A DNA stretch of 64,000 nucleotides, taken from Clostridium folliculivorans (GTDB lineage Bacteria; Bacillota; Clostridia; Clostridiales; Clostridiaceae). Shown one piece after another: positions 61,121-64,000 of this stretch. The notes below the pieces were generated by a model. It had not been told where the DNA came from. It worked only from the letters and a program-made list of their open reading frames with translations, and did not search any database. Location of the stretch: assembly GCF_024341905.1 (NCBI RefSeq), contig NZ_BQXY01000005.1:62001-126000 (forward strand). The letters run 5' to 3'. Position numbers and translations under genes: made by a program. Position 1 is the first letter of the stretch. The number at the start of each line of letters is the position of its first letter.

Positions 61121-61155
61121 ACCTTCTCTACTGATAAAGTAGAGGAGGTTTTTCT
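61121..61155 (+). terminator. Hairpin between response regulator and ABC genes
   Basis: ACCT-CTCTACT pairs with AGTAGAG-AGGT and is followed by TTTTTC. Upstream, ATATGAC (61094), GTCATAT (61105) and ATATGAC (61116) can form two exclusive small hairpins, the second touching this stem, so attenuation is possible. Confidence 0.6.
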
Positions 61156-61233
61156 ATAATATAAATATAGAAACAAGAAAATAAATCGTGAAGCGATCTT
61201 AAATAAAATGTTATATCGAGAGGAGAATTTATA

Positions 61234-62169
61234 ATGAATTTATTAAGTATTAAGAATTTAACTAAAAGATTTGGTGATTATGTAGCGGTGGACAATCTTT
61301 CGTTTGAGGTTAAAGAAGGGGAGATATTTGGGCTACTCGGACCAAATGGAGCAGGAAAGAGTACAACAATTAATATAATGACTGGACTTCTTAAACCAAC
61401 TAGAGGTGAAATATATTTGTTTGGAAAAGACTTCAAGTCAAATGAAAGGCTAATAAAAAGCCAAATAGGGTTGGTGCCTCAAAGTCTTGCTATTTATAGC
61501 TCATTAAGTGCAGAGGAGAATGTAAGCTTTTTTGCAGGATTATATGGATTAAAAGGAAAAGAACTAAAGGTAGCTGTAGAACAAGCACTAGAATTTACAG
61601 GGCTTTTAGAACATAGAAAAACTCAAGCAAAGAAATTTTCTGGAGGAATGGCAAGAAGACTTAATATAGCTTGTGCAATAGCACATAAGCCTAAGTTAAT
61701 AATAATGGATGAACCTACAGTAGGGATAGATCCTCAATCAAGAAATCATATACTAAGATCTGTTAAAGAACTAAATAGGCAAGGATGTACAGTTATATAT
61801 ACCTCACACTACATGGAGGAGGTTGAAGAGCTGTGTTCTAGGATAGTTATTATGGACCATGGTAAGGTAATTGCTGAAGGAACTAAGGAAGCTTTAATAT
61901 CTATAGTATCAGATACTCAAAGTCTTGAAATTCAAGTTGAGGGTATAGAAAAGCTAGTTGAAAAAGAATTGAAAGAGATACCAGGAGTTAAAGGTTTTGA
62001 AATAAATGATGAAAAGATAACTATAAATTCAGTAAGAGAAATAAATAACTTAGATAAGATAATCAGTTATTTTAGCAGCAAAGATATGTTAATAAGAAAT
62101 ATAGAGTATAAAAAGATAAATTTAGAAACTGTATTTTTAAGTCTTACAGGTAGAAAGCTTAGAGATTAG
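61234..62169 (+). CDS. ABC-2 exporter ATP-binding protein
   Basis: 311 residues. Walker A GPNGAGKSTT, Q-loop LVPQSLAIY, signature KFSGGMARRLNIA, Walker B LIIMDEPTVGID and switch YTSHYMEEVEEL, with a C-terminal extension typical of DrrA/NatA-like exporters of drugs or lipids. Start at 61234 with GAGAGGAG. First of three co-directional genes spaced 11 and 1 bp apart. Confidence 0.95.
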   Translation: MNLLSIKNLTKRFGDYVAVDNLSFEVKEGEIFGLLGPNGAGKSTTINIMTGLLKPTRGEIYLFGKDFKSNERLIKSQIGLVPQSLAIYSSLSAEENVSFFAGLYGLKGKELKVAVEQALEFTGLLEHRKTQAKKFSGGMARRLNIACAIAHKPKLIIMDEPTVGIDPQSRNHILRSVKELNRQGCTVIYTSHYMEEVEELCSRIVIMDHGKVIAEGTKEALISIVSDTQSLEIQVEGIEKLVEKELKEIPGVKGFEINDEKITINSVREINNLDKIISYFSSKDMLIRNIEYKKINLETVFLSLTGRKLRD

Positions 62170-62180
62170 GAGGAAATATC

Positions 62181-63299
62181 ATGAGGATTTTAAAACATGT
62201 AGGTTATTCTATATTGTATTCAATCAAAGAAAGATCCGGTTTAGTGTCAATGTTAGTATTTCCAATAGTTTTTATGGTGATACTTGGAAGCGCGCTAGCC
62301 AATGCTTTTGATAGTACAGTGGATTTAGATAAGATGAATATAGTTTATGTAGATAATGGTTCAAAAGATACTAAAGATATCTTTGATAGATTTAAACAAG
62401 AGCAAAAAGACGGCAAAGTAACCTTTAAGGAAATCAGCAATATAAATGAAGCTAAGGAAATAGTAAGGAAGAACTCAGATAATATATTAGTAGAACTTCA
62501 AAGTGATAAAATACAAGTTTATAAAAATGAAAAAGATAATATTTCAGTAAATATTGTTATGGGTGGACTACAGGGGATAGTAGAAAGATATGGTGTATAC
62601 GGCGCTATAGTTAAACTTGCTCCACAAAATATAAAATTAGTGAATGATGATTTTTCGAAGAGCTATACAAAAGTGAATACTGTATCAATAGGTAGACAGA
62701 CTAGCTCCTTTGATTATTATGGAGTAGTTGAAATAACAATGATGATATTATATGGTGGAATGTTTGGGTACTTTATGGTAGTTGAAGGAAGAAACATGAA
62801 GATAGAGGGAAGAACCATTGTATCTGGTGTGTCTAGAGGTGAGTATGTATTTACTAAGATAATAGCAACCTTCATTATAACCATTGTAACACTGATACCT
62901 GCATTTTTATTTTCTACATTCGTTTTGAAAACTTACTGGGGAGATCATCTTCTAAGTATATTAGTAGTAATGCTAGCTTTAAATCTATTTTCATCATCCT
63001 TAGGTGTATGTCTTGGATTCATAGTTAAAGATGAAAAGACTGGTCAAATGCTTTTAAATGTTGTTATAATTCCAGCTTTAACATTCCTTGGTGGAGGATA
63101 TGTTTATATAAGTGAAAATGTTACTGGTGCTTTAGCTATAGCAACAAAGTTGTCGCCAGTAAGATGGGTAAATAGAACTATTATTAATATAGCGTTTAAT
63201 AATGATTTCTCTAAATTCAATACAACATTGTTAATATGTGTTGGATTATCAGTATTATTTATGATACTACCATTTATTATTAGAAGAGAGGAAGCTTAA
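62181..63299 (+). CDS. ABC-2 type permease
   Basis: 372 residues: TM1 (~20-42), a large extracytoplasmic domain (~45-180), then five TM helices in the C-terminal half, the usual ABC-2/YhaP-like layout. It pairs with the next permease and the ATPase upstream. AGGAGG before the ATG. Substrate unknown. Confidence 0.92.
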   Translation: MRILKHVGYSILYSIKERSGLVSMLVFPIVFMVILGSALANAFDSTVDLDKMNIVYVDNGSKDTKDIFDRFKQEQKDGKVTFKEISNINEAKEIVRKNSDNILVELQSDKIQVYKNEKDNISVNIVMGGLQGIVERYGVYGAIVKLAPQNIKLVNDDFSKSYTKVNTVSIGRQTSSFDYYGVVEITMMILYGGMFGYFMVVEGRNMKIEGRTIVSGVSRGEYVFTKIIATFIITIVTLIPAFLFSTFVLKTYWGDHLLSILVVMLALNLFSSSLGVCLGFIVKDEKTGQMLLNVVIIPALTFLGGGYVYISENVTGALAIATKLSPVRWVNRTIINIAFNNDFSKFNTTLLICVGLSVLFMILPFIIRREEA

Positions 63300-63300
63300 A

Positions 63301-64000
63301 ATGAATGAGATTTTGGTTTTAGTAAAGAAAAACTTGAAATTAATTTTTGATTCTCCAAAAGCATTAATGCAGCTTTTAGTACCAGTGCTTGTAATTTTGG
63401 TGTTTATGAAATTATATAGTGTATCTCAAGGTGTAATAAGAGTAGGTATCATAGATAATGATAATTCTAAAGTATCAAGCCAAGTAATAGATAATGTAAA
63501 GAATATGACTCAGGTAGATATAGTGACTATAAATGATGAGAAAGATATAAAAGAAAAGCTAACTCAGAATGACATAATTTTAGCTATATCAATACCTAAG
63601 GGTTTTGAAAATGATATTATGTCCGGAAATATTACTGGAGCAGAAGTTTATTCCTCTAAGGCAAATAACTTCACAGATAGCTTGAAAGGGGTATTAGATT
63701 TTCAAACTAAAAATATCTCTGATTTAGGAAAAGCCTCTTATGGAGATAAGGATAAGTTTTATAAGATGCTAGAAGAGTACAAAAATGGATCTGTTAAGAT
63801 TGAAAAGACTCCGCTTAAGGACAAAGGTGATGGATTGGCTGTAACAGAGGCAAGTATTGGGTTTATGATATATTACATGATGTTAAGATCTATAATGATA
63901 TCAGGACTAACAATAAAGGAGAAAAAGGAGAATACTTATTCAAGAATATTTGTAGCTCCAGTATCCACAATAAAATACACTTTTGCCAATATATTATCTA
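63301..64000 (+). CDS. ABC-2 type permease, 3' truncated by window
   Basis: First ~233 residues of a second ABC-2 permease: TM1 (~18-38), an outside domain with INDEKDIKEKL and SIPKGFENDIM typical of YhgE/YhaP-like proteins, and the start of the next TM helices (~185-). It begins 1 bp after the first permease stop, so the two are co-translated and probably form a heterodimer. The reading frame is open to the window end. Confidence 0.9.
   Translation, partial: MNEILVLVKKNLKLIFDSPKALMQLLVPVLVILVFMKLYSVSQGVIRVGIIDNDNSKVSSQVIDNVKNMTQVDIVTINDEKDIKEKLTQNDIILAISIPKGFENDIMSGNITGAEVYSSKANNFTDSLKGVLDFQTKNISDLGKASYGDKDKFYKMLEEYKNGSVKIEKTPLKDKGDGLAVTEASIGFMIYYMMLRSIMISGLTIKEKKENTYSRIFVAPVSTIKYTFANILS

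Overview
The window is AT-rich, with closely packed genes, AGGAGG-type ribosome binding sites, frequent TTG and GTG starts, T-box and SAM-I riboswitches, a K+-independent-type membrane pyrophosphatase, a SigY-like ECF operon, a class D sortase and many two-component systems. This points to an anaerobic, spore-former-type Firmicute, most likely a Clostridium; the species cannot be fixed from the sequence alone. All of it reads as chromosomal. No intact transposase, integrase, phage gene or CRISPR array was seen.

Layout: 1-2.0 kb holds the end of a siroheme sulfite/nitrite reductase and a Cof-type phosphatase. 2.0-8.8 kb is a sugar-uptake locus: a LevR-type sigma-54 activator reads away from a lactose/cellobiose-family PTS (IIA, IIB, IIC), with a sigma-54 promoter and a set of helically phased repeats between them, then a small protein and a ROK kinase. 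8.9-16.2 kb holds an MGT glycosyltransferase, an OmpR-type two-component system, and an extracytosolic flavin electron-transfer pair (ApbE plus a membrane Fe-S protein with two FMN-attachment domains), whose promoter carries 11-bp-phased direct repeats. 16.2-19.9 kb holds Tag glycosylase, a SigY-like operon and a methyltransferase. 20-25.2 kb is a methionine/sulfur region: two divergent SAM-I riboswitches control metNIQ on one side and, unusually, a YbaK-type deacylase (possibly with an M20 amidohydrolase) on the other.

25.3-40.6 kb is a mix of single genes: a DHFR-family reductase, aminotransferase, PAP2 phosphatase, AAA ATPase, truncated chemoreceptor, acetyltransferase, H+-pyrophosphatase, a double HD-domain protein, oligoendopeptidase and a T-box-controlled thrS. 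41.3-44.6 kb holds eight tRNA genes in several short transcripts, small genes and decayed repeats. 45-52 kb is dominated by a 1668-residue surface amylase/pullulanase with two LacI-family-type operators 21 bp apart, followed by a histidine kinase and a stand-alone receiver. 52-64 kb holds ispF, a sortase, a membrane protein that looks like a SigI C-terminal domain joined to an RsgI-like domain, a pseudouridine synthase, two polysaccharide deacetylase paralogs (one with degraded motifs), a DUF3298 protein behind three DnaA boxes, and a NarL-type two-component system beside an ABC-2 exporter cut by the window end.

The most unusual items are: (1) the SigI/RsgI-like single-chain protein at 53689-54711; (2) a dispersed family of ~96-bp palindromic elements bounded by GATGTACCACTTC, with six members including a tandem pair; (3) the SAM riboswitch in front of ybaK; (4) the phased operators at the PTS and ApbE promoters; and (5) a strong promoter that runs straight into an intrinsic terminator at 35.83-35.91 kb. 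Functional calls rest on motif recognition by eye; no database search was run.
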